Positions 43,991 through 58,900 of a stretch of 64,000 nt of DNA are shown one piece after another. The position numbers were made by a program, and so were the translations under genes. Source of the DNA: Opisthocomus hoazin (lineage: Eukaryota; Chordata; Aves; Opisthocomiformes; Opisthocomidae); the NCBI RefSeq assembly GCF_030867145.1, contig NC_134433.1, positions 16,217,896 through 16,281,895 of the forward strand, given 5' to 3'. The number at the start of each line of letters is the position of its first letter. Position 1 is the stretch's first letter. The notes below the pieces were generated by a model. It was not told where the DNA came from and did not search any database. It worked only from the letters and a program-made list of their open reading frames with translations.

Positions 43991-46900
43991 CTGCGGAGAC
44001 ACAAGCACCGGTGACCCACGCGTGGCCCGGAGGACGCTGCTCCCGCAGGTCGGGGCAACAGCCCCGCAAACCGGCGTGCTGGCCGGCAGCGGCTCGTCCA
44101 AACCAGCGGTGCCGCCCCGCCCGGGAGAGCGCTGCCGAGCCGGGGCCTCTGCAAACCCCGACCCAGGATCTGCAGGAGCGCCGCCCCGCAGCGAGGTACG
44201 TGCCAGGCACCGCTCACTCTTCCCCCCACCCCAGCGGGGCTGGAGTGGAGAGGAAGAGTCAAAAGCAAGAAAATGGGGGCAAAGATTAAGAAAATGATCT
44301 AATAAGTGAGGAGCTCCCTGCCCTGCGCAAACGCTGCTCGGCCCCACTCTGTGCTGGTCACGGAGCGGAACCACAGCCCCACGCCAGCCGCTGGAAACGG
44401 ACCCCAGCGCAGCCGGGCGCGGGACACTGGGTTAGCCGACGTCCTACAACCTCACTGCTGATGGTGCCTGACAAACGGCAGATCTGAGGCAGCTGTTTTA
44501 CTGCAGCTCTGTGGTGTTTTTTCAGGATCTGATGTACAATCTGATGTTCAGTGGAAGCCTGGACTTTGACCAGATACGACACCTCCCCAGGTTACAGCGC
44601 GATGCCGGCTCACGCAGACGTATGCACTCACCTACACACAACGTGACTCGCATGACGCGTCTGAATACTCTTCCCTGCCCCCCCCCAGTTGCAGACAGAG
44701 TTTGATGTTAGTTTAATCTGCCTCCAACAACAAAAGACAAAATACTCTGGCCTACAGGCACTGGCTGATCTATTTCAATCCGTGCTACTTCCCTGAAACC
44801 ATATGAAAATAGAGAGGGGTATGAACTGTTCACTGAGTGCACCTTACAGCTCTTGAAACAGAAATAGGAATTTTATTTCGTATGGGAAATAGCACTCAAA
44901 AATGTTCACCTGGCAGATGAAGGGTTCCCCTCCATCCGCAAAGCATTCGCACCAGCACCCGTACCCACGGAACACACCAAATGCAAGCCCTCCCTTCCTG
45001 ACGCGTTCTGAGAGGACCAAGCAATGACAGAGTTTGACTCCAGGCTCTTCCAGCTGTTGCGCTCTCTAGGAGGAAGAATCGACAGACTCGGATCTGTCTG
45101 CTCCTTCCAGCCAAAAATCCACGACTGCTACGAAACAGGGGAATGGCGGAGTGGGGAAGGCTCAGTTCTGAACCCGCAGAACTCTGCTGCAATGGCAGAG
45201 GCTGATTCTTGCTACCAGGGAAGATCCGTATGTATTCGAGCACCTAAAACTCCCCTCCACGCTGAATCTTGGCTCACAAACGAAGATCAGTACAAGTACA
45301 GAACGTACAAATCAATGTCTGGAGGACTCTGTCTCATTGCCAGGAGGCAGGAAAGGCTCAGCTGGCTTCTTTTGCACACAGCAGAACAGAACTGATGCAG
45401 GTATTCACTTCCAGAGTGAAGTGTCCAAGTGCAGACACCAATTGCAATGATGTAAACTCTGGCGAATTGAGAGTAAAAAAAAAGAATCAACATTAACTTC
45501 TAACAAGGACAACTACAGAACCAGTTGTCTAAGCAGGGTGTTAACAGGAAACACAGCGGGAACAGAGGAGTCTGGAAATCCTTCCAAGATCTGCTGTCGC
45601 AGAAGTTCAGCTCCACCAAAAGCAGGAGGCAGGTTATGGCGTACGAGCTGTGGATGGAACCTGACGGGCTTTATATCGCAGTGCACACTCTTTTCTGTGA
45701 AGCTTTGGACGTTCTCTGCAGGACAAAGTAACTCTATTATGTTTTGCTGAAAGAACAACACCAAACCAACCTCAAAATGAACTGCTTTAGCCTAAGTGTC
45801 ATGCTGACGTGACGACAGCACCCGAAAGCCTTGCTGTGAGCCATTAACTCCAACGCTTTGGACACGGGAACCTGAAGATATAAAAGCTGAGACTTCCGTC
45901 TAACACAGACATGCTTCCAATCAATTATTACTTCTATGCTCACGCTACCATGAGTTAATTGTTCCTGCAGCAGTATCTCAGTGTAGCTGTCACACTATTT
46001 CTGCAAAAAAACGGGTACGTTTGACGTGTGTTTGGCAACACTCTCCACACTTCTGGTACATGTGCAGCATCAGAATGAATAGCAGGAGGGGTGCTTTTAT
46101 GCGAGAGGCTAAAAGTACCATCAGCAGCAAAAATTACAATGTCTGACAGTGAATAAAGAGGTTAGAACAAAATCCTATTACTGTAAATGACATATCCCAC
46201 AGTTATGTCTCGTTCCCATAAGAAACTGATTCTGACTGGCATTAGCAAGAACAAAGACCGCTCTGCATTGCACAGACGTATAGGGACAATTCCAAAGCTC
46301 CAGCCAGAAGCCGGCTGCAGGCTACATCGTCCTTCCCCTCCTCGTATGAGCTCACAAAAACCACACACTATGATGGGAATAGGAAGCAACCCACAGGTGT
46401 GAGCAAAAAACCCTCTCCTGCAGCTTTTTCTTATTTCTCCATACAGCAGCAGAAATCCAGCGGTGCTGAGTACCCACTTGAGTGAGCTTCTGTCTGCTGC
46501 AATTTCGTCCAAAGAACTCCTGTCTGGTTGCCGGTAGCGGGTCACTGAAGTTACAGCTGACTCCCTGTGAACCTAAAGAGCTCACATGAAACAGTTCTTC
46601 ATTTTAGCTTCACTCCTGCAGCGGAGCAATTTCACACACCAAGCAGCCAAATCTATTCCCTATTGCCAAATCTATGTCCTCCTTACGCATCTGACTGACC
46701 TGCTTTGCCCGCACTGTCATCGGCTGTTACTAGCATCACACAAGGAAAGCCACAGCTTTGCACTTACATTGCAGCCATTCCCATCTCAAAAGATCAGTGA
46801 ACCACTTCTCACGCCACAAGCCCGACCGTGAAGCAGCAGATCAAGCAGTATTTTGTGCAAATACGATGAAAGTAGTGTACCTTGATGAGGAAGCTGCATG

Positions 46901-49900
46901 AAAGCTGCCTATTTAGAGCAAGGCAGAGAAGCTTCACAGACACAGAATGAAAGAAAAAAATGTAAGTGAACCATGTCCACGACAAGGGGAAGGGAAAGGA
47001 GAAGGGACGATGACAGACAAAACATTTCTAAAGAATGATCTCACCTAGTTGCCTCCAGATGCAAGAAAACATTTTTTCATCTATCTGCAACTTAATATAT
47101 TTGTAACCATAATAAACAACTCACTTGGCTGAAACTAACTTGGTGTGAAGAAGTAACTCAGCTAAATACTTGATTCTCTTGCCCAGCAGCTCTCACATCC
47201 GCGTAAGGGGATGACAGATCTGCATCCCTTATTAGTCCCACAGCTGCCTTGCTGTTACAACAAATCCTGTGGCCCACCTCCACGTTCTGTGACTCTTTCA
47301 GCAATGATTATCATCTTGGCAGGCATCAGGTCTTCCACCGCTTCCTCCCTCGCTCTCGTCTCTACAGTGTAAACATGACAGCAACGACAATGCCATCCCA
47401 CACCTCTGGGCACAGCTAATGAGAATGCAAAATTCATGTACGCAGCCATAGAGCTGTACGAAGTGCCAGAGACCAATTACATTTTTAATACAATTAAACA
47501 ACGTAAGCAGCAAAGCATGTTTTATGCTAAGTTGCACTGGTTAACGTACCAGTTTAAACTAGTGAAACTGTACTTGGACTAAAGTGGAGCAGTGTGATAA
47601 ATATGGGATGAAGGAGCAGAACGAAAAGCTCCGTGTCGTGACCTGGTCCACAGCTTGAGAGAGCTGGAGATCCTGATCAAACCCCAAGGCTTTGTATTCA
47701 AACCGCTAGACTGACGCGAGCATGCTCAAGGACATGGGCAAGACACTAATGAACCGCAAGCGATGATGGGCAAACGCCGCTTGGACTGCACAGCAAGAGC
47801 AAGGCTTTCGTAGAGCAGTCAGCACTCCAGGCTGTTCCACACCAGCCGGAAACACCTGGCAAGGCCGACTCTGCATAAAGATGCCTCCAGTCTGGTTACA
47901 GAAAAATGGAACCGTTCGTAATCTCCTGGCCTTCATATTGGTCTTTCAAAATTTAATTTCCAAGCAAACCATGCCCAGAGCGTCACAACTGCATTGGCAC
48001 AGACCCCACAGTCTCCTGAACACGCTCACTAGCTCCTAACTCCAGCCATGGGCATGGGTTTGTAACCAGCGTTTGCTAAAAGCCATCTGTTTGCAGAACA
48101 CTTAAAGAAATTTTTGACGAGCTGGATTGTTTCCTTCCTCTTAGCTAACAAAGGAAGAAGGAATAGAAAGTGAGGCATAAGGAAGGAAGACATTCACGTA
48201 GTGAAGCGCTTTTTTCACTAGTAGAGGGCCTAATTCTGCATCACCACTTCATCCTCGCAAAAAGAACCGGCAGAGCTGCCGCCGACACCACGTTCTGAGT
48301 GGAAAGATGCTGCCATAACGTGCCTGCTTTCACACTGACAGCAAGGGCTATTTTTTCCCTGTTTAATTTTATCCTTCTCCCTGTTCTAACATCACAGATA
48401 ATTCTTAGCTGTATATTAAATAAGAAAGTTTCTATTGCACCACTTTCCTTTTCCATAACCTTGGTTGTTATCTGTACCTGCAGTCTGTTAGGAGTTTTAA
48501 TACAGAAATATTTCTATATACCAGACGAATTGCATGACGATATAATACAGAGGCTGCATTACATATTCATAACATATAACGGACATAGTGAACTGTTAAG
48601 TAGAACAGCAGTCTGTAGAACTCCTTCAAACTCAGCTTCTGCCTGTTCCCATCACCCAAATCCCACGGGATTCCCGGACGGCCCCAGGAAGCCCCTTTCA
48701 GGCCAGCGCTCCCGGTGTTCTCAGGCAGGAACACAGGACAGGGAACAGCAGCAACAGCTGTCTCCTTCAGGCTACAAAGTAGCAGAGAAAGAGGTAACAA
48801 CTGGGCAAAATATGCTTCATCCCACTTTCTCTCCTCACTTTGGATAATGGTATTTAATGGAACAAATCATCTTGAATTGGCAGGAAACTGGAAAGCAAAT
48901 CCTGGTTTGAGTCTATTTAGACCGACAGGCATCTTCAAATCGAAGTCTAGAACACAGCACCAGTGTCAAGAAGGCGATCTCCCCAGATCTGAACTGTTTA
49001 AACTGGCTTCTCATACTGGGAAATATCAAGTAGTAATCATTTTTCACTGCATTAAACAGAAATCCCTATTCCCAAATACTCGCACACAGAGCACTGTCTC
49101 CCCTCTGCACGTGCCTCGCGCCTGCGCCACCCACCACAGCGCACAGAGCACACGCGCAGCATCTCTGAGCAAAGCGGTACCCAGAGGAGCAGATTTCTCG
49201 CAGAGAGCTAAATGAAGCTCAGCAGAGCTCACTGCAGGGCCGGCAGAAACCAGCGAACAAGAGAGTGAAAAAACCCAGCACCCTCTGTAAATGTGACCCC
49301 TAAACACAAATGGTTTCCAGCCCTCCATCGAGGGTAGCAACAAAGCAGAAACAAAAGTCGACTGACTTCAGTGTTTGGAACTGCAACAGCTAAATCATCC
49401 TTTAAGAAGTATCACACAGTATAACTTCTATGACAAAGAAGAGTAAAGAACCTCCTCAGTATACCAGACACTAATCCAAAATCACTTCAGGAAGAGTCTT
49501 CATGCAGATTTCTTTGACGTAAATTCCATTTTCTTCCTATATTTAACTTCCTCTAGCTTATGCCTCATCTGCTATACTGAGTAATTTTTACTCTCTTTTT
49601 TTCATTTTTCACCCTGAACGTTTATGCTGTTGAATTTAACCCCTGCATTTCCCTGGAACCCCCTTCTCCCCAAGCCAGAAGGAATTTAGTGGGTTTTTTC
49701 ATTTACCACCTTTGATGGCTATTGTTTTCCTGAATGCCTTCATTTCCTCAGCAGCATGTTTCTGACAATCCAATAGTCTGAACTGACCCAGCATTCCACA
49801 CATATCCCCATGAACACTTTTCTTCCTTCAAGGGAGAATACGACCGCCATGGATGCTGCCTACAAGAGCCCTGGCATAAATCATCTCGTCAGCTGCCACC

Positions 49901-52900
49901 GTGCCAGCCCAGACACCCTCTTCCAAGGCACAGTGCCGCACTATTTTTCCTACTATGTGCTACCTTGGAGTGCCCAGACAGGTGTTATTCTCCTTGCAAA
50001 ATATCGTTCTTGCATATTTATATTTATCAGTTTACAAGGCTCCACTGCTGCATATGTTCCACATCAAGATGCAGTTGCCGTTCGTTCTGATGCATTGAAT
50101 GCTATTTCTGTCACGTGTAACGACCTGGAAGACAGCTTTGGTGCTGGACAAAATCCAGCATCGGAAAGAGCAGTGCAGCAGCTTAGTGAACAGTTTGATC
50201 TTCATTTGACTTCAGAATGCAGTGATGTTTGATGCACAAACACACCCAAAGAGACGAGGAGACTAAGTGTTTGGCTACAAAACCAGTAAATTCACTACGT
50301 TTCCCTCATGGATGTAGTACCAGAAGAGCTACTGACCTGGGGAGTGCTGGGAAGTCGCGAGCGAGGTCATGGAATTGGAAAGGTTAAGGTTAGCAGTAAT
50401 GCTAAGCTGGCTCTGCACTGCAGGAGGATACGGAGATGTGGGCGTCAGGAGAGATTCTTCACTGGTCTCCTCATCAATTCCAGGCAAATACGTGTCAATC
50501 AAGGCATCAAGAAACTTCACTATGAGCTCAGCATAATCTGGGATTTGTGTTTGCTGTGGGTGACAGGACAGGGAAGGAAAAAAAATATTACATCTTTTCT
50601 TTCTACTTGTCTGTCCATATGAGCTTCGCCCCAGAACTCACTCTAATACCGCACTGGTTTTCCGTGAAAATTTTAAGAAGCATTTGGTGTGAGTATGCGT
50701 AAAACCTGATCTGTGGTCTTTGCCAGATTAATCTAAATGCACAACTAAAGACCACCTGTAGGCATAATTTCAGGAGTGCGTGGAAGGACGAAGCCAAAAA
50801 GCAGAGACTGCTTGGGCCCTGAGGTGAGCTGCCACCGCCCCCCGCCCCCACCCCGCTCCCGAAGGCCACGGCCCCGTGCGCTGCCTCTCCTGCTGCGATG
50901 CCAGAGGCAACAACCGGCAGCACAGCTGGCCAGTGCTCGATGCATTGGTTCTGCTGTAACACTGAACTTATCCTTACGGAATTCTCACACCAATTATCAG
51001 CTTAATCCCCTACACTGTAAGAGGGACACAGCGAACCAAGGACTCTGAACTACGCTGCACACCCAAGGCCCCTCAGGGAATTTGGGAGCAGTAGCCAGGT
51101 GCCTTCCCACACCCGACTGCTTCCACCCAGCTTCGGGAACTGGACCTTACTGAGTCTATCAAGGTATCTGCTGCAGGCTCAGAAACTGTTGTACCTATAA
51201 AAGTGAGCCTGACATTGCTAACTTTCTTGTATAAATTCTACGGCTTGTCATTTATCAGCATCTTTCCTGGAGCACCAATGTGCTTTACACAGAAAATGAA
51301 GACAGATCACCCATGAATTTATACACAGTGTGCTGTTCTTACCTTAGAAAATGGGCCAGCGAACCTCCATAACCCATTAAATCCGAAACCTACAACAACA
51401 AATTGAACGTTAGCACAAAACCACAGTGGTCACCTGACAGAAAACAACAGAAAGTACAGGCAGGTCATCACCGGGACTCGCTTAGGCACGGAAATGAAAT
51501 ATTTTGAGTTGGAAACGCAACACTAGATGCTGTCCAAACCATGTAGAAGATAAAATCCCAACATTTTAATTTGTATATGAAATACGTGAGTTAGAAAAAC
51601 CTTGAGATCTCAGGACTGTTATGCAAGAAATTCTGGATGGTATTTTAAAAGGTAAATTTAGCCTGTGAATACACATTTCACTTTAAAAGTTACATCAACA
51701 TTTACGTTTTTCTCAGCTGTCATCTGTTTCTCATGGATCTTCCTGGCAAGTTCTTGATTAAGGACTACAAAAAAATATTTAGGTTTTAAGTGCTGACGTG
51801 TCACATGAAATTGAGCTTATGCACTGAAAAACAAACACTGTTCTATGGAATTTACCAATAGTTACATCAACCCCTAACTTACAAGGTTAACTTAAAACTC
51901 ATCGTTTATCACCACCATTCATGTTCTGTATTTCTCTGAATTGGTTAGTGGAAACAGAATACTGAGTTTCAACTTCTTTGGACTCATGTACATGGTGTAA
52001 TACTTTTAATTTTTGGTGCACAGCTGCAGCAAGCAGTTTTGATATTCGTGTCAGCAGGGTTTTATTAACACACAACTCTTATTTTTACTAGGATATATGA
52101 CGTTGGAGAGATGCCACACGAGACTGACTGCCTGTTCTATTAGGGCTGCAATAATTTTGAAACATTTTCGGTAGTAAATCTGACTTAAAATACAGCGTTT
52201 TTAAAAAAAAAAAAACAGGAAAATATTTACTCTGTAGATAAGAAGTTTGGTACTGGGGTGGAGACTCTTCATGGTAGACAACACTCTGAACAATCCCATG
52301 AATCGGATTCAACAAATTTGGATCCTGGCACAGCGATAACAGGGTATTGATCTTGGAATCCAATAAATTATGCCTGAAGAAAAGAGAAGTGGCTTGGTTT
52401 TTGTTCATTAAACAAAATAATTCTGCAGTTCCCAACTGACTTTAGCAAACAGCAGTTCAGGTGGGATTTTCAAAACCTCCGTGATTTCAGAAGCAGAACA
52501 CAATTCCTATACATGGTCAGCGAGAACTCTTACGATCTGTAATACTTTCGAAAAATTGTACCAACCAGATAACCCATTAAAGCATTTACCTAGCACTTGA
52601 AATTGCAAGTATTTTAATTGTTTTCAACCAGAAAATTATTCACTGGATCTGTGCACATGTCAGAGCTGGAATTTCAAGGCAGCTTTTTACAGGGTTCTGC
52701 CTCGTTCGAGCTCCCTTGCGGATCTCATGCACTTTTGGGGTTTTTTTATACAAATGCCAGTTACTTACAATTGTGGTTTCAATAAGTCACAGAACTTGTA
52801 TGTGGCTTTGACCATTACTTTATAAAGCCAGAAAAAGGTAGCGTCATTTTTAACTCAGGCACAGGTCAGTTTTAAAAGTCTACTGATGTTAATCTCTGAT

Positions 52901-55900
52901 AGTTGGCTTCCCCTTACACACACTGACTCCAGCGAATACTACTTTTAACTGGTATCCAAAGAAATACGTCCAAAAAATATCCTGAACAATGCTTCCAACC
53001 AGTTTTGATACACACTTGGGGTACTGATTAAAAAACCTGAGTCTGACTGGGGACAAAACAATATTCAAGCAGCAGTATATGCTGCCTTCTACGGGAAGGT
53101 ACATGAACGCATGACGATGTAATCGGAGTCTCCGCAGTAAGTGCTAACGCCATGCCAGGTCACCAGCGCAGAGCAACGGCAGCAGGGATGCCGCAAGCTG
53201 CTGGACGCAGCCGGTGGCTGCACAGCCAGCTCCCCCGCCGCAGGCACAGAGCTCTGCCACCCTCTGCCACCCGCCTGGCCAGGTGACGCTGCACAGCGTG
53301 GCGGGGGACCACCCGTGGCGGGGGGATCTGAGGATGCCTCTTCTGGTAAGGACACTATATTCACTTAACACAGGGAAAAAGGATGATTCTCAGATTGCTA
53401 TGGACATCTGTCTCCACCAGCCACGGACAGATGGCAGCGAGTGACCTGCAAGTCAGCAGGCACCCTGCACACGCTTGTGCTGCTCCAGAGACCTCTCGCA
53501 GGAAGGGCCGAGCACAGAGTCATCAGAAACAGAGCTCTGGATACTCACACAACAGGAAAGACCTTTGGGAAGACAACACTGGCTTCTGCCAGATACTCGT
53601 ACAGAATCCGCTGGTCAAACTCATCAGTAGTGTACTTCACTAATGTTGCCTGTCATAAGGTAAAGGATTTAATTAGCACGCGTCTAACGCAGTTTGAGTA
53701 GTTACAGGTTTCTGTTCTCGTTGAGCTTAAGGTTTTAAGATTTCTGAATCGCAGAGAGCAGCATTACCAAAAGATTAATTTATGTCCTCTTTGGACATGG
53801 AATCACGTTATTTTATGTGTATGTGGGAAACAATAAAAACAGTTGGTAATAGCTTCTATTTCGGAAAAAAATTCAGCTAGTCAATTTTTGACAGAAGTGG
53901 GCAACTGAGTCTTTCTGAATTATATCAGGAGTGGTAACTGTATCGGTACACCTGAAGAAAGCATGACCATACTGTACTCGGATTACTAGTTAACCATTTT
54001 GAAATGGAATCATGCTGCAATTCCAACAATTTTCATTTCTTAACTTTACCTATATTAATACTGTTTTATTATATAAAATTGGTTCGTGATAAAAATCTGC
54101 CAGGAAAACGGGACAATTGTTGGACATGTTCTACAAAACAACACAGAATAATGAAAATTCAGTATTTGCTCTTAAAGAGCATTTAAATACATTTCTAAAG
54201 GTGATTCCTAGAAAGTTGGAAGCACAGCATCAAAAGAATGGACTTGACCATCACAGTGGCTCTGATCTATGTGAATTTCAAAACACTGCGGGGAACGCGT
54301 ATGCTTCTTTGGAAGACAAGAGAGAATCAGCAAATAACAGACAGCACACAGAAAGAAAGCTTACAAGAACTGTAAGCAGCAGGGCTTGAATTTTTGGGTC
54401 AGTCAGAACTTCTTCATCTAGGAGGACATTGGACTCCGAAACAGAAACCTTTCGAAGATGTGGGTGTTGCTGCGGTGATATTCTCTGGGTTTCTGCCAGA
54501 CAAAAAAGAGCAACTCATCCAAAGCAAAATACACCCAAACTCAAAACAGAATTAGCTCTTGCACAACAACTTCAGACACACGCAAACTTCAGAATTCAGC
54601 AGCCTTTTCATAAAGTAGAAAAGCAACAACTACGCTGTCAGACTAGACCACTACATGGGATGTATTACCAAATGGTAGAGAAGAACCCCAATTTCCCACT
54701 TAGTGAAATACAGGCCCAGGGGTGTAAGTACCATCCTCGGGGTCAGGCAGCAGACTGACGTCAGATGCAACAGAAGAACCCTGGTCTTGCATTGCAATTG
54801 GGGATGGGGGCACAGGAAGCAGATGTGGGAGAAGATGAAGAGAGGCATTCTAGGCATTAGGTCACATTCCATCTCCTGCAGAAATCTGCAGCTAGGGCTT
54901 ATTCACTTCTAAAAAGCCAAATTTTATTTATTTCATTTCACTCCTGTATGCAGTACTTTCTAGCGGCCCTTTATTCTGCACCTGCAAACTGAGCGACTCT
55001 AATTCAAACCTCAGTTGCCAGCAATATGGCAGACTCTGCTCTCCAGAAGCCACTGTTTCTAAGAAAGATATTTCTCCCTTACCTTGTAGTAACCTAGGCA
55101 CATCAACATTGAATTTTGAAATAATCCTTTGTATATATATACAAAGCATTTATAATTAGTATTACTCTTAAAATGTTAGTCCTGTTTCTCACCCATTTCA
55201 TAATCATTTTCGGCTACTCTCCTCATTTTGGGAGGCGTTGTGATTCCAGATTCCATGTCTTGCCTTTTAGGAGCCTTTGTGTCCGATATCAAATGGTCAA
55301 AACTTTTCCTTGTACCTAAAAACAATTTATCAGGCAATTAAAAACATTAAACCTAAATCCATTTCCTAACTATTTCTGATTTTCTGGCCAAGCCACTCTC
55401 CTATCTACAACGTATTGATAGGAATCTGGGGACATTTTCACCATTTTCAGGGATGGTACAGAAAATACGATCACACCATGCCGCTCTCCATCACAGTTTC
55501 CAAAATGCTTCACAATACATATGAGGAAAGCATGCAATTTATTCAAATATGTAAGCTGTGGGCATGCTATGGTTTCCTGGTCAACACATCACATCAAATA
55601 AACATGCCAAAATGTGACTACTGAAAAGGAAGCAGTAATAGGATTGTCATGAAAGAAATGCCCTTCTTCTTCCACATACACCGTATAACGTAAAAGGGTA
55701 ACCACAAGTTACGCAAAGCAACTCATCTCGTCTCTCTGGTATTAAGACTTTGCTTGTAAACACGATGCACTGAGAAGCCATGGACAAAAATCAGATTGCT
55801 TCCAAAACATGCACGATGTTTTGGGACCATCTCTTCTAGCGCAGGACACAGCATCCAATGTAGTAGCTAAGCTAAGGTGCTCAGCTTCTCGGTTTTGCTG

Positions 55901-58900
55901 AAAGAGGGCTGGTGGCAGAAAATTGGCACTATGACACTTCAGTATCTGCAATATCTTTTTTTTCTTCTTTTTTTTTTAAATTTTTTCTTTTTTCTCCACT
56001 GTAACATGCACATTTTGAGTGTCATTCTTGCTTCCCTCCCCATGATCAAAAGAACAGCATTAGTCCTCTTTAACTGTACAGTGTTCTCTGACTTGTATTT
56101 TGTAGAAAGTGCATATATTCCTCTGAATCAGGAATAAGCACCTAATGTCAGAATAAATACAAGTATAATTTTTTGCCAGTAACACTTCCTGAGGTATTCT
56201 GTAAACAAATTAGTAAATTAGTTATCTTAGTAACCTAGAAGCTTTTTAGTGTTCGCTTGTGAAGGCTGCCCCATATCCAAACTCATGGACTTTCGTGTTC
56301 GAGGGCTTATCTGTCCCACTGTCGGGTAACTGGCAGCCAGATGTCTGTCTGACCCCTTTGGTGATGACCAGGGTTGATTTTCCTTTAGTGTCCTGAAAGT
56401 GCAGAAAAATTAAATTAAGAAAAATCTTCAAAACTGCGCACATTTAGGCAAAAAACTGTCTTACTTATAACTAGCCAAACTATTCTTTGTTAAATCCTTC
56501 TTTCCTAACCAGGTTAATCTCCCAAAAATACATATTAAGAAATAGTAATTACTTTCCTTGCAAAAAAAGTCTGAGCTAGTAATAACTACCAGTCTGATAT
56601 AAATGTAACGATCAAGACATAAAATATAAAGCATGGAAAGAACACAGGCAAATCAGCCTAAGAGGCAAGATAAAAGATATTTAGTAATCAGCTACTCCAT
56701 ACTGGATGCTAAACAGAGAGACACTGAGTGAAGTGCTCCCCGTTGAGAGCAACTGGCTCTCCACGTCACTTCTAGGCTGATTTCTTAGCTTATCGCTGTG
56801 GCTGCTTAAAGACAGGCCATGAGGTGTCAAGATTTTCCAGCGACCCGGACCAAGTGATTACTCAGCACATGCCTTGAAGCTCTTCAAAGCATAAACAAAA
56901 CTTTCTTCTAAAATACAAACAAAACATGAGCTGAACTAGGTCTTGTAGAAAGACCTTAGGCAAAGACTTTAACAACCTCCAAAGCAGTTAAGCTCTGAAA
57001 TGGCTTTACCAATCTCAAAATTAAATCTATAGGAATTTGACACCCAAATTTCTTTGATTCTCGATCACAGAGTAAGTAGCACATTGATCTGGAAACCGTA
57101 ACAGAACATTAACTTAGCTTTATGAATGTGGGTTTCAGTTTTCAATATACCACAAGTTACCTTTAGATAGCTTACTAAAGCAAACAGACATTGAGATTTG
57201 GATAACTTCTAAAAGCTAGACAACCAACCTATAGCTAGTGTCACTGTGATGTACGGGATATGTATCCATAGGAACATTCTCCATTGAAACGTCTGTCAAC
57301 AGGAGAGACTTCCTATGTTTTAGGCTGCAGCGACTTCGAACTTCCTCAGATACCGTCAGCAAAGCTAAAAATTCACAGAAAGCTAACGTAAGTTTTCCAC
57401 AGCAGGAATACATTGAAGAATGTAAGCAATATTGCATCAATTTCATTTTTTACTTAGTATAAAGAAGATCTTTGAGATGTAATTACACCTTACTGAAATG
57501 TACAGACTAAAAGCAGATCATTTAAAAAGAATCACAGCCCCCACCCAGTTACAATTACGTGATTTAAACGTTTGCCCTCACATGGTCCCAATTTCTATTT
57601 CCAGACCACTAGAAGTTTGAATGTTCTAAGGCACGCACTTAAAGCAAGCAGCCTTCAGCCTCCCTGAAGTATTTCCAAAGTCGCACCGTGGGTCCTGCGC
57701 TGGAAGCCTTCAGTCCACAAAAAGCTTTATTGATGTACCCCAGCCTAGCCCAGACTCCTGTCCACCCCCAGTTATGAGTTTCCTTTACGCTGGTACAATT
57801 TTATCAACCTAAACCCACCAGGATTCCCACAATAACCCATTCCTGTTCAGTTAGCACAAATTTAAAACAATGTCTGTTTCATTTTACCTGCCAGGTAAGC
57901 CACACTCTGGGTGTTCACCTCAAACTTGTCGCAGTTCCTATGTTTGTTAACCAGAGCTAGTAGTGTATGTAAAATCCTTACTGTCCTTGCTACAGTGGTA
58001 GGAGAAGGATGCCTGTACCCTAAGAAATGAGGTTAAGAAACCAAATATTGTATTTAATTTTTAATGCACATTTATGCAGCATTAATACGTTGAAAACATG
58101 TATAAATATTTTTCAGCATGTTCTCAGGAAACCTCATGTGAACAGTATGGAAGCACAATGTTAACAGAAATTGCACACTGAAGACTAATTTTTTTCTGTC
58201 CCTCCCCTCAAAATCACTAACTTCAAATGTCTGTACATATATTGTATCTCCTAAAAGAAACGGTGAGCCTGAACACAAGCAAACATACAAAGACAGCATT
58301 CTTGGAGGAAGCAGTAAAGAACGGCAGCAAACGAAGCCACACATCCTGTGACAGTCACGAATCTGTATCATCAGCACTAAGGACCTTCACAGGACATGTC
58401 CATGGGACACCTGGCAAAGTCCTTTAGTCAAAGAACATTTAATTCTGGATCTAGTCTGTAACCCGAGTTACTTAAAATCCACCACTCATTTTTTCCCCTT
58501 TATACTTAGACTTGTTTTTATCTCTGAACTGAGAGTGTTCATTGAAACAAACAGCAAGACGTATTCTTACCTTTCAGGAGGTGTCCCACAAGTGCGAAGT
58601 TGAAGTTGGAATTAAAATTTAGCCCAACAAAATGATCCATCTGCTTGCAGTGCCATTCGAGTGGTCTCCTGATCTCCATAAACACCTCTTCTGGGCTCTG
58701 ACCCAGAAAAAATAAAATACAGGAGTACCTCATAGAAAGTTACTCATCATATCTCAAGTTTAAGAGGTGACAAATCAGTAATTTAAGCGGGCTTGCTTAC
58801 CTTATCATTGAATACTCGAAGGCTATCCAAGGTATGCAGATTCTGCTCGAGCAGCGCTGTGCCTGCGGAGTACAAGTTGACTTCATCCAGCTGCAGTACG

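Noticed and set aside
49810-50232. Plus-strand open frame of 140 codons in the last NF1 intron
   Set aside because: No domain or homology recognised and no splice-bounded limits; treated as chance.
53141-53371. GC-rich patch in an NF1 intron as an exon or promoter
   Set aside because: Frames are open on both strands through composition only; no matching splice phase with NF1 and no homology.
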